NCBI GenBank assembly: GCA_031290815.1 | Contig: JAISLO010000034.1 | Coordinates: 1-25,342 of the forward strand | Source: Synergistaceae bacterium | GTDB lineage: Bacteria > Synergistota > Synergistia > Synergistales > Synergistaceae | Length of the DNA stretch: 25,342 nucleotides | Reading direction: 5' to 3' | Part shown: piece by piece, positions 7,966-14,514 of the stretch | How positions within the stretch are numbered: the first letter of the stretch is position 1 | Layout: the number at the start of each line of letters is the position of its first letter | Translations under genes and position numbers: made by a program | The notes under the pieces: model-generated | The model's input: only the letters and a program-made list of their open reading frames with translations | Databases searched by the model: none | What the model was told of the DNA's origin: nothing

Positions 7966-9909
7966 CTATCTGCTGGTTTCTCCCTGGGATACAGCCTCGT
8001 CGGCCGAACCGGGGGGCCTGATCTCCCTCATATAAAAGGCAACCTCCTGGGCGAGTCCGGTGAAACCGGTGTCACGCGCGTCCCGAAAGATATCGAACAG
8101 CAGCCTTGACGTCGGCCTGCGAAGGAACGCCTTGTACAGATGATTAAAACCTTCCTCCAAGATCTCAGTGTCGTCCTGCCGCTTTCCTACCTCGACGAGG
8201 AGCGCCCCTATCTGTTCTCTCGCGTCGTCCTTGGACATCAGGTACCGTTCGGCCTTGTTGAGCTGATCCAGTTTGACCTGGACGCTGCCCGGGGAGATGA
8301 GGGCCCTGTATATGAGCTTGTCCCCCTTGAGCCCCCCGTAGAGGAAGATGAGGCCGTAAATCGAGATCCCGGTTATCAAAGCCCCAAAGCATCTGTAGAT
8401 CATGTCGCTGTCGATTATCGGCTTCCTGAACCTCTCGGGAAGAATTTCCCTGTTGGAGAGGGCAAACGCAAGGGACATCCACACTGAGTTCTCGATCCTA
8501 TGAAACGGCCTGCTAAAGAGGGCGTCGAACCACAGAAGGAATATCATCGAACAACCCCACAGCGCCGCCATCGAAATGCGTTCTCCCGCTTTGAGGACTC
8601 TGAAGAAATTATAGAGCCACAACAGAGCGAGCGCGAGCAGAATGATTGATCCTATCAGCCCCGTTTCGCACGCCCATTGGATGTATTCGCTGTGGGCCCA
8701 GTACGTATACTGCCACTCATATCCCTTCGAGTCGTAGAGTTCGGGGTTATTGGCATACATTATCCTCTGTCCGTCCAGAAAGTGCCATTTGTACTGACCA
8801 AGCCCGACGCCGGTCAACGGCTCCTTGAGATAGACCTCGAGGCTCGTCCTCCATATGCTGATTCTGCCTCCGATAGACGTCGGATTCATGATCATGTCCA
8901 TGAACTTGCTGACGAGGGCGTTGCCCCTGCCGGTGCCGATCGACATGCTCACGCCGAGAAACACCACGAGGACGATGATCACGACGGCGAAAAGCTTGAC
9001 TATGACCCTCAGGGTCGACGCCTCACCGCTCCTCAAAAGCCCGACGACCAGCACGATGGATGCGATGAGAAGCGACGCTATTGCGCCCCTCGCCGTCGAG
9101 CTCCAGAGCCCCCATGCGTTGATCAGCAGAAAAACGAAGTTTACGATCGCGAAGGACCACCTGCGCAGGCTGATTCCCTGCATCCCGCCGCCGGAGAAGA
9201 CGGCCCTTGCGACCGTCCTGGCCCATTTGAAAAAGCCCGCCTCGCGCTGAGCTTCGCCTACGTAGAACATATGCAGGAACAGCGAGTTCAGGACGGACAT
9301 GGCCATCCACAAGCCGAACATCTCCTGCTGAGCGGTGTTGCCTATGTAGTTTCCGGGGACGTTGAGGATGAATGGAATCCCGTCGTTGAGTCCGCGGATA
9401 AGCAGCTCAGCGAAAAAAACGTTTATCGCGGCGTTTACGCTGCTTCCCCAGAGCACCGCCCTGTGAAGGCGGCCGCCTCGGAAGAGGTTGAAGGACAGAA
9501 AGTAGACGGCAAAGAGACAGCCGAAGTAGAACCATTCTTTTACGTATGTCGAAATGGACGAGATCTTGACGAAGAAGAGCTGCGACGTGACGAGCAGAAC
9601 GAGGATCAGCCATGCCGCGCCGAAGAGATCCAGTGAAAAATCGACCCCCTTGGCGCCCCTCCGCATGATCTGTATCCCCGTCACTATTGTCAGCAGCGCT
9701 ATCGGGACCATGGCGACGGTCCACTTCATTATGTGCAGTGTGTCAAACCAGTGCACTCCGGAGAACACCAGGTTCGGCAGCGAGAAAGAGATCATGAACA
9801 CAACGAAAACGAGCCACTTAGGGGCTAGGTTCAAGGGACCTGCACTGCGCGTTTTCGCAACGCCCTTGAACTTCGCCTCTGCCCTTCCCGCGCCGCGCGC
9901 GTTCTTCAT
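7966..9909 (-). CDS. O-antigen ligase / polymerase-type (Wzy_C) membrane protein with C-terminal helical tail
   Basis: A 647-aa polytopic membrane protein with roughly ten hydrophobic segments (for example WLVFVVFMISFSLPNLVFSG at 32-51). The central Wzy_C signature includes SSTARGAIASLLIA near 270-283 and LKEPLTGVGLGQYKW near 361-375. It ends in AHSEYIQWACETGLIGSII near 405-423. These are the conserved Arg and the large-loop motif (with His406) of glycan ligases and polymerases such as WaaL and the pilin oligosaccharyltransferases PilO/PglL. After about residue 530 a soluble tail (LNKAERYLMSKDDAREQIGA) looks helical and TPR-like. ATG 9907-9909 has CGGAG ten bases upstream, within the loop of a small hairpin. 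It is 14 bp from gspJ, so it probably belongs to the secretion operon. Whether it transfers glycan to lipid A, pilins or exported proteins cannot be told from sequence. Confidence 0.85.
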   Translation of the reverse strand: MKNARGAGRAEAKFKGVAKTRSAGPLNLAPKWLVFVVFMISFSLPNLVFSGVHWFDTLHIMKWTVAMVPIALLTIVTGIQIMRRGAKGVDFSLDLFGAAWLILVLLVTSQLFFVKISSISTYVKEWFYFGCLFAVYFLSFNLFRGGRLHRAVLWGSSVNAAINVFFAELLIRGLNDGIPFILNVPGNYIGNTAQQEMFGLWMAMSVLNSLFLHMFYVGEAQREAGFFKWARTVARAVFSGGGMQGISLRRWSFAIVNFVFLLINAWGLWSSTARGAIASLLIASIVLVVGLLRSGEASTLRVIVKLFAVVIIVLVVFLGVSMSIGTGRGNALVSKFMDMIMNPTSIGGRISIWRTSLEVYLKEPLTGVGLGQYKWHFLDGQRIMYANNPELYDSKGYEWQYTYWAHSEYIQWACETGLIGSIILLALALLWLYNFFRVLKAGERISMAALWGCSMIFLLWFDALFSRPFHRIENSVWMSLAFALSNREILPERFRKPIIDSDMIYRCFGALITGISIYGLIFLYGGLKGDKLIYRALISPGSVQVKLDQLNKAERYLMSKDDAREQIGALLVEVGKRQDDTEILEEGFNHLYKAFLRRPTSRLLFDIFRDARDTGFTGLAQEVAFYMREIRPPGSADEAVSQGETSR

Positions 9910-10090
9910 CTAAAACCGGCTCCGTGCCGGCGCTGTTGCTGCGTTATCCGTTGCTCAGCCGATATTTCCACAATGAGAGTATCCCGATTCATCTGTTTGA
10001 CCCTCCATAGCGCCGACATCCAGGGACTGCGATGTCTCACCGCTTTGCAATTCAAGCAGGCGCTCGCTCCAGCGCCCACTGTCCGTCAGT

Positions 10091-10120
10091 ATTTTACGTC
10101 CATACTAAGGGAAAATACAA
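10091..10120 (-). promoter_or_regulatory. Candidate promoter for the ligase-T2SS operon
   Basis: In the 225-bp gap after dnaB the minus strand has TTGTAT (10115-10120), an 18-base spacer and TAAAAT (10091-10096). The -10 matches the sigma70 consensus at 5 of 6 positions and the -35 at 4 of 6. This is the best candidate I see for separating the housekeeping cluster from the secretion genes. The leader would be about 175 bases and contains a 6-bp GC hairpin (10059-10076). I find no strong intrinsic terminator after dnaB. Confidence 0.38.
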
Positions 10121-10134
10121 CACATATATCGGCA

Positions 10135-11490
10135 TCAGTACGCGAGGTTCTCAAATCGTGAATATTCCTTGTAAAACATGAGATCGATCTTCCCGGTCGG
10201 ACCGTTTCTATGCTTGGCGACAGCCAGCTCGGCCGTTGGGTCGGAGGATTCCCTCTCCTGCTGGTAGTATGCCGGTCTGTACAGAAAAGCCACAATATCC
10301 GCGTCCTGTTCTATTGCCCCGCTGTCCCTCAGGTCTGAGAGCATCGGGCGCTTGTCCAATCCCCTCTTCTCGACGTCTCTGGAGAGCTGTGACAGCGCTA
10401 TCACAGGGGTTTCGAACTCCCTGGCCACTCCCTTGAGCGCCCTGGATATGTCGGACACCTCCTGCTGTCTGTTCTCAGTCCTCCTGCTGTTAGCCATGAG
10501 CTGGAGGTAATCCACTATAATGAGGCACCTTTCGCCCTTATGTTTGCTGAAAAACCTCCGGCACCTGGATCTCAGGTCGAGGGTGGAGAGCGCGGAACTG
10601 TCGTCGATGAATATCGGCGCCACGCTCAGCCTCGCGGCCGCGCCAGTCAGAGCTTCCCACTGATCTTTTCTGATGTTTCCGTCTGCGGTTATCTCCCGAA
10701 TATTGACGCGCGCTTCTGAAGACAGCAGCCTGCCGGCGAGTTGTTCCGCCGACATCTCGAGGCTGAATATCAGAACCGGGACGTTCTGCGAAATGGCGAC
10801 GCTTTGAGCCACGTTCAGCGCGAATGCCGTCTTGCCCATTGACGGCCGCGCGGCGATGATGCTCAGGCTCCCCGGCTGAAACCCGCCGGTCAGTTTGTCC
10901 AGGTCTGAAAACCCAGACGCCAGCCCGTCGGCCGCAGCCCCCTCGGAGATGCGCCTCTCTATCCCATCGAACACGCTCTTGACGGCGTCGTATATTCTTT
11001 TCAGCCGTGACCGAGGGTCATGTTTCGCGATTTCAAAGACTCTCTGCTCGGCGTCGGCAAGCGCTTCGTCGGCCTCGATCTCCTCGGCAAAGCCGCTTCG
11101 TGCAATGTCGGCGCCGACTCGTATCAGCTCGCGATGAACCGACTTGTCCCTGACAATGGAACAATGATGTTCTATATTCGCGGTCGTCGTCACCGAATCC
11201 AACAACATCGCTACGAACGACATCCCCCCAACCCTGTCCAGCATGGCGAGACGGGTCAGCTCCTCCTGAAAGGTCAAGGCGTCGACAGCCCTGTCCCTTG
11301 ACGCCAGATCCTTCATGACTCCGAACGCCAGGGCATGTTTGGGTTCGTAGAAATCATCGGAATTCAGGGACTCCACCACCAACATCAACGCCTCGCGCTC
11401 GAGCAGGCAGGCGCCCAGGACGGCCCGTTCGGCTTCTAGGTTGTTCGGCGGAATCCGCTCGGTCATCTGACCGCCATGCATATCGGACAA
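10135..11490 (-). CDS. dnaB: Replicative DNA helicase DnaB
   Basis: DnaB is the hexameric 5'-3' helicase at the replication fork. The product (about 451 aa from the TTG) has the N-terminal DnaG-interacting domain (IPPNNLEAERAVLGACLLER), a linker and a RecA-like C-terminal domain. Walker A is AARPSMGKTAFALN (about 213-226). The Walker B region is CLIIVDYLQLM, and SQLSRDVEKRG and SDLRDSGAIEQDADIVAFLY are the later helicase motifs. No intein is present. The start is unclear: TTG 11488-11490 has good spacing from GGAGGCGGAG, while ATG codons at 11479-11481 and 11464-11466 lie farther away. Conserved sequence begins after all three. It follows rplI by 2 bp. Confidence 0.97.
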   Translation of the reverse strand: MSDMHGGQMTERIPPNNLEAERAVLGACLLEREALMLVVESLNSDDFYEPKHALAFGVMKDLASRDRAVDALTFQEELTRLAMLDRVGGMSFVAMLLDSVTTTANIEHHCSIVRDKSVHRELIRVGADIARSGFAEEIEADEALADAEQRVFEIAKHDPRSRLKRIYDAVKSVFDGIERRISEGAAADGLASGFSDLDKLTGGFQPGSLSIIAARPSMGKTAFALNVAQSVAISQNVPVLIFSLEMSAEQLAGRLLSSEARVNIREITADGNIRKDQWEALTGAAARLSVAPIFIDDSSALSTLDLRSRCRRFFSKHKGERCLIIVDYLQLMANSRRTENRQQEVSDISRALKGVAREFETPVIALSQLSRDVEKRGLDKRPMLSDLRDSGAIEQDADIVAFLYRPAYYQQERESSDPTAELAVAKHRNGPTGKIDLMFYKEYSRFENLAY

Positions 11491-11492
11491 AT

Positions 11493-11939
11493 CTACTCCG
11501 CCTCCACTACCAGCGACATTTCCACGTCCAGCCCGCCGTGAAGCTTTACCCTAAAAGGGTACATTCCCAGCTGCTTTATCTGTTCTTCAAGTTTGATGTC
11601 TTTTTTGTCGATCTCGACCTTATGTTGCTCGATGATTGCCGACGCGACGAGCGAATTGGTCACGCTGCCAAAGAGCCTTCCCTCGTCTCCGGTGCTCATC
11701 CTGACCAGCACCCTCTTGCCTCCGAGTTTCTTTTTTATGTCTATTGCCTCTTTCTCGAGCCTTGCTTCCCGGCTGCGCTTTGCCTTCTGCAGCTCTTCCC
11801 ACTCCTTCAGCCTGCCGCCTGTTCCCTCTACGGCAAGGCCCTTCTTGAAGAGGAAGTTGCGCGCATACCCGTCGGATACCTCTACGAGGTCCCCTTTGTT
11901 TCCAACCTTGGCTACGTCCTGAATCAGAATGACCTTCAA
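11493..11939 (-). CDS. rplI: 50S ribosomal protein L9
   Basis: L9 binds 23S rRNA near the L1 stalk. The 148-aa protein has the expected N-terminal RNA-binding domain (MKVILIQDVAKVGNKGDLVE, then DGYARNFLFKKGLA), the long charged connecting helix (LKEWEELQKAKRSREARLEK) and a C-terminal domain ending in YPFRVKLHGGLDVEMSLVV. Length is normal. The start codon is TTG (11937-11939), fixed by the conserved N-terminus, and overlaps the TGA stop of the upstream DUF2232 gene as TTGA, so translation is probably coupled. A purine run TGGGGGGAAAA acts as Shine-Dalgarno. The rplI-dnaB order is widely conserved. Confidence 0.97.
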   Translation of the reverse strand: MKVILIQDVAKVGNKGDLVEVSDGYARNFLFKKGLAVEGTGGRLKEWEELQKAKRSREARLEKEAIDIKKKLGGKRVLVRMSTGDEGRLFGSVTNSLVASAIIEQHKVEIDKKDIKLEEQIKQLGMYPFRVKLHGGLDVEMSLVVEAE

Positions 11940-12892
11940 CGCGTTTTCCCCCCAACTCTTTTTCTCAAGTCGAATCCCATGTCAAAAATTCCGACGATCA
12001 CGCATATATTGCCAGCCAAGGATATGAACGGCGCCAGCACCACGAGCGCAATCCTCATGATCTTGGGAACCCCGTTCAAACCCAGGATGTGATATATGAC
12101 AGACAGCCCCTGAATTATGAACAGGCTTCTGGTGACGGCGTCGAGATTTGCTCCGACCTGTTTCACCAGGTACGTGCCCGAATCTCCTTCGGAAATCATG
12201 CCGCACACGAAACCGACGACGAACGCGAGCAGAATGTTCCTTGGAAAAGACCAGTTCCCGAAGGGGGGGAGCGAAAAGAACGCGGTCCCTCCCCTCCTGG
12301 CGCAGACATATGATGACAGCGAAAGACACACCACGGCCTCCGCAGCCGAGAACGCCATCATAGTGTATGGTATCAGCATTATCGTGTAATTTACCGTTTC
12401 GGTCACGGCATCCTTGAATCTCATCGCGTCCCCGCCGGACAGAGAGCTCAAGCCGGAGCCGCTTATGGCCATGATGTAGCTTTTCATCTCCGCCGCGTCA
12501 GGGGCCAGGATGTTGAAACCGGTCAGATGCCATCCGGCAAACGCGGCTGCGATCTTGAAGGCGATGCATACCGTAACCCCGGCAACCAGAAGCTCGCCGT
12601 GCCCCTTGATTCTGTGTGATAAAACGCCCAGAAGAGTTCCGGGAAGCCAGAAAGCCAGAAAACAAATGACGGCAAAAGATGGGGGCAGAATCAGCGTCAT
12701 TGCAATGGAAACGACGAGACCGCTGGTTAACGCGCGGGACAGACCTCGTTCATGGGATAGCAGGAGCGCCGGACACAAATAAATCAACATCAACGGGATG
12801 GAGAGCACTGGCATGATTGTTCCGATGATGAATAAAATATAACCGGCGGCAGTACATATTATCCAAACTTTCTGCGCAGAATTGATTTGCAT
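11936..12892 (-). CDS. DUF2232 (YybS-like) multi-pass membrane protein
   Basis: A 318-aa very hydrophobic protein with about eight membrane segments (for example WIICTAAGYILFIIGTIMPV, then ALTSGLVVSIAMTLILPPSF). Size, hydrophobic layout and position between rpsR and rplI match the DUF2232/YybS family, which sits in this gene cluster in Firmicutes and related phyla. The biochemical function is unknown; the family resembles the membrane S-components of ECF transporters, but that is a general fold similarity and I see no ligand motif. The ATG at 12890-12892 lacks a clear Shine-Dalgarno, and a long GC-rich hairpin (12912-12950) separates it from rpsR, so expression may be lower than its ribosomal neighbours. 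Confidence 0.8.
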   Translation of the reverse strand: MQINSAQKVWIICTAAGYILFIIGTIMPVLSIPLMLIYLCPALLLSHERGLSRALTSGLVVSIAMTLILPPSFAVICFLAFWLPGTLLGVLSHRIKGHGELLVAGVTVCIAFKIAAAFAGWHLTGFNILAPDAAEMKSYIMAISGSGLSSLSGGDAMRFKDAVTETVNYTIMLIPYTMMAFSAAEAVVCLSLSSYVCARRGGTAFFSLPPFGNWSFPRNILLAFVVGFVCGMISEGDSGTYLVKQVGANLDAVTRSLFIIQGLSVIYHILGLNGVPKIMRIALVVLAPFISLAGNICVIVGIFDMGFDLRKRVGGKTR

Positions 12893-12911
12893 CGAGGCTG
12901 TCCCGCCGACG

Positions 12912-12950
12912 CCGGCAGAGGCAGGGAGAGCGGAGACCCTGCCCTGCCGG
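12912..12950 (-). promoter_or_regulatory. Long GC-rich hairpin between rpsR and the DUF2232 gene
   Basis: CCGGCAGAGGCAGGG (12912-12926) and CCCTGCCCTGCCGG (12937-12950) form a 14-bp stem with one bulged base and a 10-base loop. It begins just after the rpsR stop. No T-run follows on the minus strand, so it is not a standard intrinsic terminator. It may protect the 3' end of ribosomal mRNA from exonucleases or cause partial termination. Confidence 0.6.
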
Positions 12951-12957
12951 ACGAAAC

Positions 12958-13194
12958 CTAATCGGATGTAAAGGGCAGGAGCGCAAGGAACCTAGCCCGC
13001 TTTATCGCCCCTGTAAGCTGCCTCTGATGCTTGGCACATGTGCCCGTAACACGCCTCGGGATTATCTTGCCCCTGTCCGTAATGTACTTCTTGAGTTTTT
13101 CGACTTCCTTATAGTCTACATGCGTTATCTTGTCCACGCAGTAATGACACACCTTTGGGCGGCGCTTGCGGCGTTTCCTAAATTGATTGTCCAT
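12958..13194 (-). CDS. rpsR: 30S ribosomal protein S18
   Basis: S18 is a platform protein of the small subunit that assembles as a heterodimer with S6. The 78-aa product has the family core VDYKEVEKLKKYITDRGKI, then PRRVTGTCAKHQRQLTGAIK and RARFLALLPFT. Cys residues in VCHYC and the Cys/His in TCAKH suggest the zinc-binding (C+) form. ATG 13192-13194 follows GGGAGG at nine bases. The standard rpsF-ssb-rpsR order is kept, with 54 bp to ssb. Confidence 0.97.
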   Translation of the reverse strand: MDNQFRKRRKRRPKVCHYCVDKITHVDYKEVEKLKKYITDRGKIIPRRVTGTCAKHQRQLTGAIKRARFLALLPFTSD

Positions 13195-13248
13195 TAAACC
13201 TATCCTCCCTGATCGATCTCAATACGCGAAACGCTCATATCAAAAACG

Positions 13249-13809
13249 TTAAAACGGAACCTCCACGTCGCCTCCGCCCTCTCCGGAGTCGGCCATTTCG
13301 GAGAAGTCCAGCGGGAAGTCCTCCTCAAAATTTATTTCGTCCCTCAAACTGCCCACGTCGCCGTTTCCATACGATGGGGGCTTGGGCTGGGCGCGCGCTG
13401 GCGCAACCGGCCTCTCCTGGGTTTGCTGGGGCCTTGGAACGGGGATGTCTCCGTACTCGTCATCCCTCCGCCCGCTCGGGAGGAGTGTCAGGTTCTCAGC
13501 CACAACCTCCGTTACCCATTTGCGCATACCGGTCTTCTGGTCCTCATAATCGCGCACCTGCATACGTCCCTCTACCAGGACCGGTTTTCCCTTGCGGAGG
13601 TATCTGTCGCACAGATCCGCCAGCGAAGTCCAGGCCACAATCGGTATGAAATCGGTCTGGCTTTGAACCTCCCCGGTGACCTTGTTCTTCCACTGACGGC
13701 CGACGGCCACAGTGATGCGAGCGACCTTTTGTTTGCTGGGTGTATGCCTGATATCGGGGTCGCGGGCTAAGTTACCCATCAAAATTACCTTGTTAAATCC
13801 CCTGGACAT
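13249..13809 (-). CDS. ssb: Single-stranded DNA-binding protein SSB
   Basis: SSB coats single-stranded DNA during replication, recombination and repair. The 186-aa product has an N-terminal OB fold (about residues 1-112: FNKVILMGNLARDPDIR, then RITVAVGRQWKN and DFIPIVAWTSLADLCDRYLR). A Pro/Gln-rich linker (RPQQTQERPVAPARAQPKPP) and an acidic tail follow. The C-terminal tip is DVEVPF, a variant of the usual DDDIPF partner-binding motif with the PF pair kept. It starts at ATG 13807-13809, 17 bp after rpsF, with GGAGAGG upstream. Confidence 0.97.
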   Translation of the reverse strand: MSRGFNKVILMGNLARDPDIRHTPSKQKVARITVAVGRQWKNKVTGEVQSQTDFIPIVAWTSLADLCDRYLRKGKPVLVEGRMQVRDYEDQKTGMRKWVTEVVAENLTLLPSGRRDDEYGDIPVPRPQQTQERPVAPARAQPKPPSYGNGDVGSLRDEINFEEDFPLDFSEMADSGEGGGDVEVPF

Positions 13810-13826
13810 GACTATGACCTCTCCGC

Positions 13827-14111
13827 CTACTCTTCATCCGTCGTAACAACCAGATGCCGGATTACCTGCTGCCTCAGGCTCAGGATCCTATCCAGTTCCC
13901 GAACCTGATCCGGCGGCATCTTCATGACAATCAGCGCATACAAACCTTCCTGCTGTTTTTTGATGGGGTATGCCAAACGCTTTTTTCCCCACAGGTCGAT
14001 CTTTTCGACCTCGGCGCCCAACCCGCGCACGACATCCGCTATCTCATCCATCGCGGCCTTGTGGTCCTCAATGTCGGCCGTCAATATAACAGTCAACTCG
14101 TAGTGTCGCAC
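13827..14111 (-). CDS. rpsF: 30S ribosomal protein S6
   Basis: S6 pairs with S18 on the 30S platform. I choose the GTG at 14109-14111, giving a 94-aa protein that begins MRHYELTVILTAD as S6 proteins do. A perfect Shine-Dalgarno AGGAGGTGA (14117-14125) lies five bases upstream. An earlier in-frame GTG (14118-14120) falls inside that Shine-Dalgarno and can be excluded. The core contains VEKIDLWGKKRLAYPIKKQQ and EGLYALIVMKMPPDQVRELD, both typical of the family. The upstream leader has a promoter and two hairpins, which fits the known autoregulation of rpsF operons by the S6:S18 complex. Confidence 0.97.
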   Translation of the reverse strand: MRHYELTVILTADIEDHKAAMDEIADVVRGLGAEVEKIDLWGKKRLAYPIKKQQEGLYALIVMKMPPDQVRELDRILSLRQQVIRHLVVTTDEE

Positions 14112-14116
14112 GTACG

Positions 14117-14125
14117 TCACCTCCT
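14117..14125 (-). promoter_or_regulatory. Shine-Dalgarno of rpsF (decides the start)
   Basis: AGGAGGTGA is fully complementary to the 16S 3' end and lies five bases before GTG 14109-14111. It overlaps the alternative upstream GTG, which therefore cannot be the start. Confidence 0.85.
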
Positions 14126-14139
14126 CCCTATGGTCTTAT

Positions 14140-14181
14140 GGCCGCAAGTAACGGCCTCTGGCCTCTTCGCTTCAAAGAGGC
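14140..14181 (-). promoter_or_regulatory. Two tandem hairpins in the rpsF leader (candidate S6:S18 control element)
   Basis: In the minus-strand leader GCCTCTT/AAGAGGC (14175-14181 with 14161-14167, 7 bp, 7-base loop) is followed by GGCCG/CGGCC (14152-14156 with 14140-14144, 5 bp, 7-base loop). The second contains a CCG trinucleotide. Neither is followed by a T-run, so they are not terminators. S6:S18-binding leaders with a conserved CCG are described upstream of rpsF in many bacteria. That this is one is inference. Confidence 0.45.
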
Positions 14182-14198
14182 AGGGATAATAGCAAGTC

Positions 14199-14227
14199 AT
14201 TATATCTCCACATTATTCGTTGCGCAA
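14199..14227 (-). promoter_or_regulatory. Promoter for the rpsF-ssb-rpsR operon
   Basis: The minus strand carries a perfect -10 TATAAT (14199-14204), a 17-base spacer and TTGCGC (14222-14227), which keeps the key TTG of the -35. It overlaps the end of the FtsB/DivIC-like gene. The predicted start near 14191 gives a leader of about 80 bases containing both hairpins and the strong Shine-Dalgarno of rpsF. Confidence 0.6.
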
Positions 14228-14512
14228 GTCGTCGCCCGAGATTATTTCTATCCTGTATATCTTCTCCCCGGACCTGACGAGGTTATATTCATCGATCGCA
14301 AGGAACGTTATGCCCGACGGCGTCTGATAATAGCTGATCTTCTCCTGAATCTCCTGGTTGCGGCGCGTCATCTCCTCGAACTCCTCCATCCTGGACTCGA
14401 GCGAGGCCGCGAGGCGATCGATCCTGTGACGCTCCTTGAAGAAAGTCACGAGGGTTACTGCGACTATGAATGTGGTTACAGCGTAAAATAAAACCCAGCG
14501 AAGCTTAGGCAT
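14213..14512 (-). CDS. FtsB/DivIC-like septum formation initiator
   Basis: A 99-aa protein with a short cytoplasmic N-terminus (MPKLRW), one membrane segment (VLFYAVTTFIVAVTLVTFF) and a coiled coil rich in Glu and Arg (RMEEFEEMTRRNQEIQEKIS). After the coil comes YYQTPSGITFLAIDEYNLVR, matching the FtsB/DivIC pattern in which a short C-terminal region follows the coiled coil. These proteins join the FtsL/FtsQ division subcomplex. The ATG at 14510-14512 lies two bases after the argS stop with GAGAGGATG upstream. The same frame stays open upstream inside argS, but that part is an antisense-free shadow with no features. FtsL or another small coiled-coil membrane protein is the alternative. Confidence 0.7.
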   Translation of the reverse strand: MPKLRWVLFYAVTTFIVAVTLVTFFKERHRIDRLAASLESRMEEFEEMTRRNQEIQEKISYYQTPSGITFLAIDEYNLVRSGEKIYRIEIISGDDLRNE

Positions 14513-14514
14513 CC

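Noticed and set aside
8677..9636. Long plus-strand open frame (319 codons) opposite the O-antigen-ligase-like gene
   Set aside because: It lies wholly antisense to a convincing membrane protein gene, has low-complexity Arg/His/Pro/Asp composition and no domain. High GC content produces such frames.
9916..9930. CCGGC/GCCGG hairpin followed by TTTT just before the ligase start
   Set aside because: As a terminator it is too short (5-bp stem, four T). It overlaps the Shine-Dalgarno region of the gene, so at most it affects translation.
10059..10076. GGCGCT/AGCGCC inverted repeat after dnaB
   Set aside because: Only 6 bp with no T-run on the minus strand, so not supported as a dnaB terminator; likely chance in GC-rich DNA.
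9910..10134. Possible tRNA or small RNA gene in the gap after dnaB
   Set aside because: I found no cloverleaf, T-loop or acceptor pairing, only a possible promoter and small repeats.
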